From: Symbiodinium kawagutii
Taxonomy: Eukaryota; Sar; Dinophyceae; Suessiales; Symbiodiniaceae
DNA length: 64,000 nucleotides
Direction of reading: 5' to 3'
Assembly: GCA_009767595.1 (NCBI GenBank)
Contig: VSDK01011470.1
Span: 283,554-347,553 of the forward strand
The translations under genes and the position numbers were made by a program. The notes beneath the pieces are model-generated. The model was not told the DNA's origin. It did not search any database and saw nothing but the letters and a program-made list of their open reading frames with translations. Below are positions 34,601 to 47,000 of the stretch, one piece after another. Each line of letters starts with the position of its first letter. Position 1 is the stretch's first letter.

Positions 34601-37600
34601 GTTTCACCAGGTTGAACCACCTGTTTCACCAGGTTGAACCACCTGTTTCACCAGGTTGAACCACCTGTTTCACCAGGTTGAACCACCTGTTTCACCAGGT
34701 TGAACCACTTGTTTCACTTACTGTACCCACCAGGTTAACCACCTGTTTCACCCCAGGATGTTGATGCTCCCCTGCGTTCTGGGAGAATTTCGCACCGCGA
34801 CCCGGGGTGAAGAGACGGCGAAGCAGATCATTGGGCTGCCTGAAGCTCCGCAGCAGCGGACGGCCGGTCATGTGAACAGCGGACTGGGTACGGGGCACCA
34901 CACAGCCATATGGCTATGGGTCAAGCAGTTAACCAACCAACTAATGGGGGCAACAACCAACAATTTTATAGGGAAAACAATGCAAAAACAAGATGAGAAC
35001 CCGTATGGCTATGGGTCAATATTAATCAACCAATAATGGTGGATAATGACCAACAGTAATAAGGGAAAACAATGGTTAATGATAGGGGAACCAGGGGTAC
35101 AGGGTTTTGACCCACTGCCATATACCGAGCATTATCAAAAACATCCAAGATGATGATCATTATATCAGCTGCATGGTTTGAAGTGTCATCAACCCATGTA
35201 CCTGTGGCGGTTTTTCTTCGTGGTGTGAAGATAGCCGTGTTCATGAATTGCAATGCATTTAGGGCTCAGGCTTCGGTACATGAATGATGAACCCGCAAGT
35301 GTTTTGTTAGCTCTCCATTAAACATTCACCATTTTGGTCGTGGTGCCAGTGCTCATCAATCAAGCAGTCAAAAAAAGGAACCAGCAAAGTGTCAAACAAT
35401 CAGCCAATCAATATGCTTTCGGACAAATGATGGTGTTCAAATTTTCCATTCAAATCTCGAATCAGCCACGGCTGGCTTGACACCCTCCTGTCCTTAGCAT
35501 TGTGGATGCTCAAACCGGTCGCCCTTCGAATGAATGATACACTCCGACCCCACCATGGCATCATCAGTTGCAGGGGCGCCTGCAGTCATCCTCACAGTCC
35601 TGAAATGAACTGAGAACAACAGGACCCTCTGGAGCCAAGCCACAGCAATCCTCAGAATCCTCAGCCCAGGAACACATCACCAGCGACATCGGCTCAGTCG
35701 GTGACTTTGCAGCTGGCTCAGAAGTGGCCTTTGGGACCATCCTGCAACGCACCTACTCGGTGCTCGGAGCGCGGATGCATTATGGGCATCCTGACATCAT
35801 GAACAAACAGCCGCTTGGATCACTGGCTGGCTCCACTGTGGGATGGGATTCGTGGTGCCATTGGTCCGCCGCGGCCATTGGTCCGCCGCGGCCATGGTGA
35901 TCCTGATGCCTCCGTATTAGTCATTGAACCATCTCCAAGGGAGCCTGATAAAGGCTGGTTGAACACGGGGAGATCCGGGATCTTCGCAGCATGTACTCTA
36001 GGACGACGTCATACTATTCATGCATGGATATTGATTATCTATTCACAACCACATAACATTTTGTTTTGTTTGCACGTCTCACTATGCATTATGCTTCTTT
36101 GACCAGTCCCTGAGCTGTCACAGAAGAACGCCCACTGGTTCTGCTCCTAGGTACATGATGCAACAGGGCGGCGTGTCCAAAGCGACCAAGACCATCAACC
36201 TCTCCGAGGACATCTTTGCCGGGATGGACTTTACTCTTCGGGGGCACCTTGGTGGAAAGGCACATGGGGGCAATTTTGATTTGTGATTGATGAACCAATT
36301 GTTGATCAATTTGATCAATGATTCTTGTTGATGGGTATGATAAATGTTGATTTGTGTGTGAATTTGCTTAATGAACTGATTGTTGATGGTTATACTCACT
36401 GCAGTAATATACAGTAGTGAATGATTATGTTATGTTGATTATTATGTATTAGTTTGATGGATGAACTGATTGATGATTAATGATTATTGTTGATGGTTAT
36501 GAGATTATCTAATGATTACAGTAATGACTATGTTTACTATTTGTTGTTGCTGGTCATTGTTGATGACGGTCAATGCTTCTGATCAATGATGGCATGAACA
36601 TCATGACAGCCATGTGGCCATACGTTTGGCCAGCCATTAAAGCCACCCACTCTACCACAGATCCTGGTGATGGGAAGCATCCAATGGTCCAATCAGAGCC
36701 AGCCATTGCGGTGCCCAGGCCCAAACGTCTAAAGGGATACAATACTTCCTGGCATTTAGTGGCCAATTACTTGATGATGATGTTTCTGAGCAGCGCGTTG
36801 ACTCCTGCATTTCATACAGGCGCCTTAAAGGAACATTCTGAAGGGTTTCTGCAGGATCCTGCTAATACCTTGTTGGCGGAACACCCTGTACCGGGATTGG
36901 TTTCAGTGCGCCACGCTGGACTCGACCCTGGGAATATCACGTTCCACCACTGGTTTCTTCCATCCCTGCCATCGGGTTATGCATGCTGAGTGGCTGACTC
37001 TTTGCTGGTAGTGATTCAGCTTGAAGTGTTTTTGATGGGGAGATGACATAAACACGTAAATAGTCATCCATCAGGGTATTGATGCCGCAGTTTTACCTAT
37101 AGTCACAACTATAGATAGGACTATATACATCTTAATCATTTTCTACCTATCTCTATCTATTAATCGCTTAATAATCACCCAACCACTGCAATGATTGTGA
37201 TACAGCTATGCGTTGATTGGTGATCATTGCTATCCTTGATACAGCTATGCTATTCTTTGATCAACTACTACTATCCCATTTATGGTGATAGTTACGACAT
37301 TTTTTCCCTTCGTTCTGATCCGTGACCGAGGCAAGGGCGAAGCATCAAGCATTGCGAGTATTTCCACGTGGCCAAGGGTCGCGACTTGGGCTTCAACACG
37401 GTGCTGGGCTTCTTTTCCAAGCACCTTGGCTGCGGTGGCTGCCCCGTTTCGGGGCTGGTTTCGGGGCNNNNNNNNNNNNNNNNNNNNNCGGTTCAGGATG
37501 CCTGCCATCCAGATCATCCAGTCTCACATAGGTAAGGAGCAGTCAATTTTTTTGCCACGCGTTGCTCTCGTGATGGATGTTGTTGTAGATTGGACAGAGC

Positions 37601-38003
37601 TAAGGAAAATATAGGAACATAGGGTTGAATATGGATTTTTTTTTTGGCTCCTCCAGTGAATGAATGCTGAATGCTAATGTTTTTCCTTTGAGTGCCAAAA
37701 ACATCGAAATTTCCACTGGTTAGATTCTGTTCACTGTAGCCCCTGAGCCATTGTAACCGATGACTGACCAACCAACTAGATCTGAACCATTCAGAATAAT
37801 CCGTGGAACAACTCGGAACAAATTTATTTCAGCATTATAAACCCGTTATAGCAGAAAGCTAATCCATCATCATGATCATTATGATCATGATGATGATCAT
37901 GATGATCATGATGATCATGATGATCATGATGATCATGACGATCATGATGATCACGATGATTATGATCATGATGATCATGATGATCATGATGATCACGATG
38001 ATT

Positions 38004-38035
<32 letters not shown>

Positions 38036-38054
38036 CATGATGATCATGATGATG

Positions 38055-38092
<38 letters not shown>

Positions 38093-41000
38093 TTAAGCAT
38101 CGTTTAGCATTCTAAACCGTTCTAAACCAGTGGATTTCAGTGATGGTCAGAATGTTTCATTAACCCATGATCTAAACCCATCACGAACCAGGGGAATCCA
38201 CCAGCTGCAACGAAGATGGAGAGGCCGGGCTTCCCCAGCCAGCGGTGCCAGGTTGTCCAGCGGCGCCGGAGAACAGATCTTGACGCGACAGATGTTCCGC
38301 CTGGGACAGGTCTTGCATCTGCCCGAAGCGTGGCTTGTTGGAAGGTGAAGGAGGGTTACATGAAGGGGGGAATGTTGGTTAATGATGCCAAAGGGTTGAT
38401 GTTGGTAAATTGATTAATGGAGGTAATAGGTGTTTATACCAAGGGGTTGACGTTGAGTAAATGATGTTGATACGTGTTTGTACCAACGGCTTGGTGGGTA
38501 AATGATGTTGAGTAAAACGATAGGGGGGAGTTTAATTGCCAAATGGAACTGAGATCAACAAGTAATTTTGATCGCCACTCATACTGTATGTGGCTGTGGC
38601 AAGGGGGTCAATGTTGGTAAACGTTGATTAATGAATGATGTTGAAAAATGGTCAGGAATTATGCAGTCCATCGGTCCAAAGCAGGAAGCTACCGAGAGTA
38701 AGATGAAGAATATATTTATAGTTATTTATATATATATATATATTTGTATTTCTATTTGTTCCATGTATTTTTCCACCTGCCTTCATGAGTTCAAGCAGCA
38801 GAGCTACCTGCCACCTTGAGGTATCAGCCACTGGGTGGGTTGCTGTTCTGAGGCTCACCTTCTATTACGCCCACGTGGGCTTCTACGTCACCCAGGGATT
38901 GGTGTCGGCATCCATGCCCATCCTGGTGGCTTGGTTTACTTGGGGAACGTCTTGGATGGGACCTGGGGAACCACGTGCCATTATCTGGATGGCTTCATGG
39001 CTTTCGTTTGCTGAGGTCTTTGCATGGACTGTGCGGATCCCCGGAACCCTGGGAGGGTTGCAATTGAGCATTTTCAGTCTGGTCACGAAGGACCCTGGCA
39101 GGATGTCCAGAGACGTCAGTGTTTCTCGTCAATAGGAACTTCGCTCACAAGTCATTGGTATCAGCACCTTTGAGATCTAAGGGAAGATAGGGAAGGGAAG
39201 GGGAGCGAAAGCGGGATCCCCGTTTGCGAGGTGGTTTTGGCTGCAGACTGCCTGAGCCTCAACGCCTTCACGGCCAGATTTCCAGCGTGATCAAACTGTT
39301 TCATGCTGCTCTTGGTCTTGTACACTTTGGTACCCCTAAGTTCTTGCACTTTTCTTGGTATTCATGGAAGATACCAAACAAGCACAAGAGATTGGAGTGG
39401 AAGATAATCACATTGTGGGACAAGGCGAAATACGCTAATATTCCCCACACACACACACACTCACGCAAGATTTTGACCTAGTTCAGACTTTCACTTTGAA
39501 TCAGTTGAGTCAGCGCATCTATTTTGAAAGATGTTGAACGTGTACACAGGGACGTGTCACTGAGGTGAGAGCACATTTCGATCATTTGAAAACTATTGTG
39601 CCTTGGCATCGCAACCAAGCGACCAGTCGTCAGATGTTACCTTGGTGAGGACGTCATGACATGCAGAGTTGTTTTACAAGGGCTACGTCAAACAGAGGAG
39701 GGTAGACGCCATGTTTCCAAAGCTGGGGAGGTTTTCACATTCGCCATGTTGACCAGCAATATGTTGACCACTTGAGTCGAATCGACTGGCCCCGCATGAT
39801 CAACACATTCACGCATGATGAAGCCTTAGCTTCCAGGTTCCTCGCAACCAGCAGCGCAGGCAACGGGGTCTCGGATAGTATTTGGGCTGGTGCTTTGTCC
39901 ATTCACGTCAGCTATCCTCCGGTTGGTTCCCGTGCTATCATGCTGGATGTGTGTGATGGGTGCCAGCCACAACATCAGAACTCTTTTGAACATTTGCAGA
40001 AGCTTGGGTGTCAAAAAGAAAGTGTAGCAATCCGTTCGTGAGATCGGGTCAAAAGGATCAACCGCAACTGGTGTTTTGGTACCCTGCTGAGCCCTAGTGG
40101 TATTTGTAACATCTTGTAGCTTTGACCCTCCAGGTCAGAACTGTTGAGTGTAGGATGAAGCCAGGGAGATCGATTGGTGTATCATCGAGCATGACTCAGC
40201 CATATTATAAAGATGCTGAATATCACAAAGAATGGTGAAGCATATACGAAGATGATGCATAGCATGCCTGGAAAGAGACCGTTAAAGGGATCTTTTGTCA
40301 GCAAAGGGTGCAACTGGGTAGCTCCACGGAGGCCATGGCCCAATTGCTGTCCATTTGGTATTCCTGGGCTCCTTGGACAGCAATGGCACCTCTAGCAGAT
40401 GGATTAGGAGATCCAAAGGACGGGGGGAGCAGTGGCTGTCATCAAACTGCGCAGTGGAAGGGATCTTCTGAGATATCTTGGCCGAATCATCTTCGGAAGT
40501 GCCTCGTTGAGTTCTTTCATCATCTTTGCTACCTGGTTCAAAAGCTGTGTGAATGATAAAAGAGAAATCTTCAACATATTCATAATGGGAATATTTGGAA
40601 ACCTGCATAAACCTGCGTCCCCAAGACGCTTGTCTTGTGGCATCATTGGAAGCCAGACAGAGTGTCAACCACATCACACAGATACATGCACGCACGTAAA
40701 CAAAATATACACCAGAATCTATGTGTTTGTGCACTGTTGATTCAAGGACATTTCCACCATGAAAGTATCTTTTCTCACTAAGAAGATCTGAGAAGTGTCA
40801 CGGATAATCGGCTGAACTGTATCGTTTGGCAATTCGCTGGATGAGTTGGTTGTTTGCAGGTGGCACATTCGATGGGAACCGGAGCACCAACGGAACCAAA
40901 TACACAAGCTGGTGAGTAGTGCTGAAGCATCCCATCGGGGTAATCATGCTGTCCAACAGCCCTGCTATGAAAGCGTTTGGCGAACATGAATCTGCATGAA

Positions 41001-44000
41001 TTTTGGACAAGCACATGGATTGCTCATCCTTCCGTGCTATTTTTTCTGAGTTTGAAGGGTTCCATGTGGGATATTCCCCCTTGCCAGGGTTGGGAGGGCC
41101 GCTCCCAGGTGATTTTCCTTTTCCTGGTGGCCACCTCAATGCCGCTGTTTGCTGAGATTTGGATGCAAAGGCAGGGAGACAGCAGCCATTCCCAGCCCCA
41201 GTGGTGGCAACCACTGGCGGATTGATGGTAGAATGGGTTGAGTCATCAGGACAAAGCTAGTCTTTGAAATGGTTCATTGTTGCTGGTTGATTTATTGTTC
41301 ATGGAAGCGCCATCGCTGTTTACTTCAACAAGCCCCGAGAAAGAAGCAATGAAGTTGAACAGTGGTACTACAGAAGTACCCAGTGGTTGAATAAGCCATC
41401 AATGAAATCCAATGAGCCAATGGAAGTAGAAGTACCAACCAATGGTGACAACTAATGATCAAACAATTATTGGTTTAAAGTATCAGTGAATGGTGCTTAA
41501 GTAGCCACTATTGGTTTATCAGCCATGGTTTGACCATTAGTTTACGGAAACCTTCGTTTGCCACCCATAAAATCCAACCAATGGGTAAACTACATATTGC
41601 TATACTTAAGTCATCTCTGTTAACATTGTTTCCCCATCAGATCGACATCAGATCAGTCACAATATGAATTTAGGCAGCAGGGACTATATCTTTGAACATC
41701 ACATATAGAGAGAGCTATGTGTGTGTGAGAGCTTTTCCTATTCTTTGGACTGTTGGTGGTTGGCCAAAACTGGCGTGGTTCTGCTCAACTTCCAAAGATA
41801 GTTGAAGCCCACCCATAACTCCTCGGTACACTGACACCGTATGCACATGTTGGGATTCGTTCAGAACATTCACGGAATTCTTACCGTAGTATGTTGGAGA
41901 TATGTTGGGGACATGTTGGGAATTGTGGCCACAACCAACAAAACAATGGTCCAACCACCAACAAAAGCGAGGTGGATGAACCAACGAAAATGGCTGGCTC
42001 AACGAATCCGTAAACACGACCAGGGATGGTGTTCTCCTTGGCCTTGGCTCGAAATGTTACTCGAAGATGCTGGTCCCCTAGAGACATGATCACACCTGTG
42101 GATGGTTGGCCCTGGCGTTTCGCCATGAAAAGAACCCTTTGGATGTTTGGGGTGTACCAGGGTGGACAACATTTCTTGGGGACACCTGGACCTATGGTGT
42201 CGAACAATGCTCTCCTTGCAGGAGTCTCAAGGAGGCCATTTTCAAACTGGGCAAGCAGTGCGCCCAGGACACCACAAGGTTGGATGCTGAGGGATGGTGA
42301 CATGGCTTGACAAGCCCATGCTGGTCTCCAGGTACTTGACCTTGTCCTTCCTCATGTTCGTTTTCCAGGCCAAGATCATCGGTTACTACGCGCGGAAGCC
42401 TGTTGTCCACAGAACGGGGGGCAGAGGTGTTTTTTTCCAAATCCGAATGCTCGCACATGGAGTCGATTGTCCCATCGAGAATGATCATTGTTCATCATTT
42501 TTGGATATTTTTGGATGATTCCCAGCATTTTTCCATTCATTTTTCCGACCACAAAACATGATTTTCCCATCACAGATGCACACCACATCGGCACTCGGGG
42601 CACAGCCATCGATGAATTCGCGCACGATGAGGTGGTGAATGAGCTTCGCTATGGAGGTGGCTTGGGCGGAGCGAGCTGAGCGGAGCCAGCTGGGTTGCCA
42701 GGGAGCGCTTAGGAACCATCAGCATCACTTATCATTGGTCGTCGCTAGTCATTAATCATCACCAATAGATCCAATAGTCACAAATCATCATCAATTCATA
42801 AGATCATAAGCCCATATTTGATTAAATCATATTGAAGCATCGTTGATTAAATCATAATGATTCGTTAGATCATTTGAAACATCACATTAAACTATATGAA
42901 AACATCATTAAACCGTGTTAAATCATCATTAAATCATATTGAATCATATTAAAACATCTCAAAGTATCTTAAATCATATGAAATCATCTTAAAACATCAT
43001 CTAAATCACATTAAATCATATTAACCCCTCGTCATCAACCTGACTCAGCCACCCGTGTCCTTGGATCGTCACGGCGCAGGTGCCAAATACGTGGCCACGG
43101 GCCGCGGGCTCCCCACCTACCGGCGGCCGTTCATCGGTGAAGTGGAGCAAGGAAGCAACAAGTTGGCCAAGGTCGAAGGGGGTTTGGCGCCAAGTTGGCC
43201 ATGGGTCCAAATGGTGAGGATGGCGAAATGTGGTTGAGATTCTGCGGAATGTGGTTAAGATTCAGGGTGAATTTGAGTGTTTTCGGAATTGGTGAGGTAC
43301 CTTTTTATTGGTGAGTTCATGTTGTATTCATGATTAGTGGTTGGTTGCTGGTTTGGCACAAACATCCAACTCCAGGTCTATATGCAGGGCAACTTCTCTG
43401 AGGACCATATGGTCAGTTTGCTTCAGTTTTAATAGACCTGCCTTTCTACGGGTAGTTGTGACAACTGAATCCCAATGGCTAGTGTTTGGCAACAGCTGTT
43501 TGGCTACTTTGCAGTGTTTGGCTGTTTGGTTCAGGGTAGTGTACACTGAGGAGAGGAATGGATGATGTTTGACGCTATATGACATATGACAAGAGATTTT
43601 CGTTCGCACTTTGTGATGCGGTTCGTCGATTTGCGCATGAAATACGTCGCTGAAGACATGTTGCAAAACAGCCGGGCATAGCCAGGCAGAGACAAGAATG
43701 GAACATTGCAATATATTTCATGGCAGCTTTGCACGACAGTGGACAGTGGTCCCACAAGGGTGATTAATGGTGGTACTCGTGCCCCTTCACCATTCCAAGT
43801 CATGATAGCTGATAGCTTTTCAGAGGTGGGTAGCTCTGTGGAGTGTCGTCAGTGTCACTAGCTACACTTGGTGGTTTCTTAAAATAGGGGTACCCCAGCT
43901 ACCCCAAATCATCAGGTTTATCAATCATTTGCAGTAATAAGCCAATCTGACTTGGCACTGGTACCGTTGATGCAGGTTGGCGGCTTGTACCTGGACTTTG

Positions 44001-47000
44001 CCACGTGCGCACGACCAGAAACTTGGGCACCAGGGCTGACTGTTGACCGGCTTAAAAGTGCAGCTGATTAAGCAGCTAGTATTGGTTGTGCAAAAAAAGA
44101 AATCATGGATTGTTGAAAATGATTGCTGTATATTGGTCAATGATTATATATCCATTAATGAGCTCATTATCATCGATGGTCTTATTAACCCACTCATCAA
44201 TCATCCCAGAGTGGTTGTAGCCCATTGCGGGGTCCGCATGTTGCCGTGCCAAGGGTCATGAGTTGCCATTGATCACCATACTGGTTGTGAAGCATCAGGG
44301 ATCACCTGGAGCCACTACTGCTGGGGGGATCCGTGGTGCCCCTCCTGTCTCTGTAGGTACGCCTACTACGACGCCATGCGGCTTCTGCTCAACTGCATTG
44401 CCGTGCAAGCTTCTCAGAAAGTGGAGCAATGGACGGCGAGAATGTCATACCACTAGCTCAATGATGACCACAGTAGGCCGACATGCCGGGTATACCCAAC
44501 ACTAGTCGATGCATTGTGTATGTAATTACTGGTTTCATTGCATTTGACTCCAGCAAATAACAGCACAGTTTTGTTTGTGCGGGTGTTTTTGCTTGTTCAA
44601 ATTTCAACATGTATTGTTAACCCGCATGCGATTGAGCAGTTTTGTATCCGCACAGCCAGAGTCTGTGTTCAGGCTACTCCTTGGTGGTGTTTCGGATGCG
44701 GGCAATGCCAACAGTTTGTCCTTCACATGGTTGGCCATTGGGACCGAACCGCCGAAGCGCTGGGTGGTTCCATTTCATCTGGTGAGAAGCACGTGATGCC
44801 TTGAAACGAAAGAGGGCACTTTTGGCGATGCATTTGTCATTTGACGCATCAAGATGAGACCAGTAGATTGACTCACACATTTTTGCCTTGCTTTTTGATG
44901 CTTTTTGCAACTGGCTGTGGGTCAATATTTACCAACCAATAATGGCTTATAATGACCAACGGTTGGTTAATCATAGGGGAACCAGGGGTACAGGGTTTTG
45001 ACCCATAGCCATATAGCCAGGTGTTTCAATGGAGGTACCCCCGAATGGGTTCACGTCGATCATTGTGGACGACCCATCGCGCACACGGATGCAGGATCAC
45101 CATCGTTTCATGGCTGTACGGGCCCTTCGTTTTCAACCCGTGCGCCGAAAGATTGAGCCGCCTGGTGATTCCTCCCTTCTGCCCAATGGATTCCCCATCC
45201 AACCAGGCAATCATCCAGTTCATTAACCATTTATAGGATCAACCAACCACAACTTTGGGGGTCCCCCATGGCTTAAGAAACCGACTGAAAATCCAACGTT
45301 GCATACTTCCCCACGTAACGTGAACATCGGCTGGCTACCACTGGGATGTTCACGGGTCCCGTGGTATGCATCCATACCCCAACAGCGGCCCTTCGGACCA
45401 GGTGCTGGCTGCCATGAACTTCACATGGCCAGTAATACGAGGGATGGTCAATTCGGTGAGCCAAGCGTTGATCAATGATCAGACCAGTGATGGTCCTGAT
45501 GGTCATTCTTGATCATTGCCATTCAAACTCCACAGAAAAGCTTGGTGAAATGCGTCTTGTCATCAAATCTACAAATTTTCCAGGGTAGAATTTCACTATT
45601 TCGGAAGGCTCCAGCAGCAATGAAGGACTGGAACGCCTCTGTACCACACAGCAACTATATGACTATACATGATTGTTTTATTTGGCAAAATTTCGCGCCA
45701 ACAACTTGTGTAGACGCTGATGAACGCCCCGAATCCATTGATGTACTGCTATGGTTGCTGGTGAAAGGTATCAGTTCGACCTGGACGAGGTGAAATTAGA
45801 CATGAGGCTGGGCGGGTGGGGTCATGCGTTCATGTTGAGGACAGTCCATCGATCGTTGACATGGCTATGGGTTTATATTACTTAACCAACTAAGGGGGGA
45901 TAATAACAACCAACAATTTCATTGGGAAAACAATGGTTAATGATAGGGGAACCAGGGGTGTTATTCAGGGGTTGTTCCTCTTCACCTTGCAGTGAAGGGT
46001 TTGTGACATGCACCCTCAATTCTGGATAGGTAGCAAACCGCTCCAAATGGAACCATTGCCCCAGTGGTGCTTCAAGACCCGGAGCCAAAAGTCCATGGAA
46101 TGCACTGGGCCCAGCTTGAGCCATGGTATCACCACATACGACATACAGCAGTACCGATTGCAGATCAGTGCTGCAGGGCCTGGATCGGCTTCTTCTTGGA
46201 AGAAGGGAGTGTGGGCACTCAGGGCTGTTCATGGGCGCCTTTCAATACATGCAGGACCCCATGAAGGCCATGGCTATGCCATAGCCTATCAATGCTTAGG
46301 CACTTTGGCAAGGTCCAACCAGCAGGTACCCTGAAGGACACAGCTACCCTTCAGAGCTTGGGTTCCTTGAGAGGTAAAGTGGGCACTGGATCAATGGTAT
46401 ATTCCTAATCATGGTAGCAGTTCCTGCTGCAACGGTCGTTTAGGGTTGGGGGTACACCTCTCACCACGAAACATTTTTCAGGCATAGAATCTCAATGAAT
46501 ATCTCGATTTGGAGATTTGTGTAGCAGGTGAAGTCTGGCTGCCAGCACTTCTGCAACTTCTGAGGTAAATGGTGGGTTGACAACTACCAGAAGTGGCGGC
46601 CTTGGTGGCGTCAAACACACTGATACATACCGGAATTGGTGTCACGTTTGTAGTTCATAGATTTTGGTACACACGCACACACCCAAATCGCTTGTAAGAA
46701 AGGATCATTTGCATTCATTTGCTGGTTTTGGTACACCAGCTATGGAGGAAAAGGCATTCTGCCATAGTGACCTTGAGGGGTTCCTTTTCAGGAAGGGTTC
46801 AAGGCCTTTGTCCTACCCGCCAGCTACCTGCCACCGTTGGTAAAATTGACATGGAGGAAACTGCATTTTGACAGGGATCTGCAAATGGGAGTACGCCCAA
46901 ATCCAGGGAAACCATTTTTGTAGATGATTAAGCAATTTGAGTTTTGGTTTGGTTTGCTGTCCTCTAGTTCTTTGCTAGTTTCCCAAGAAATGAGCTGAAA

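Noticed and set aside
32732-34718. CRISPR array
   Set aside because: The repeats here are head-to-tail tandem units without unique spacers, in a eukaryotic intron.
37859-38096. Met/Ile/Asp-only ORFs on both strands
   Set aside because: Microsatellite translation.
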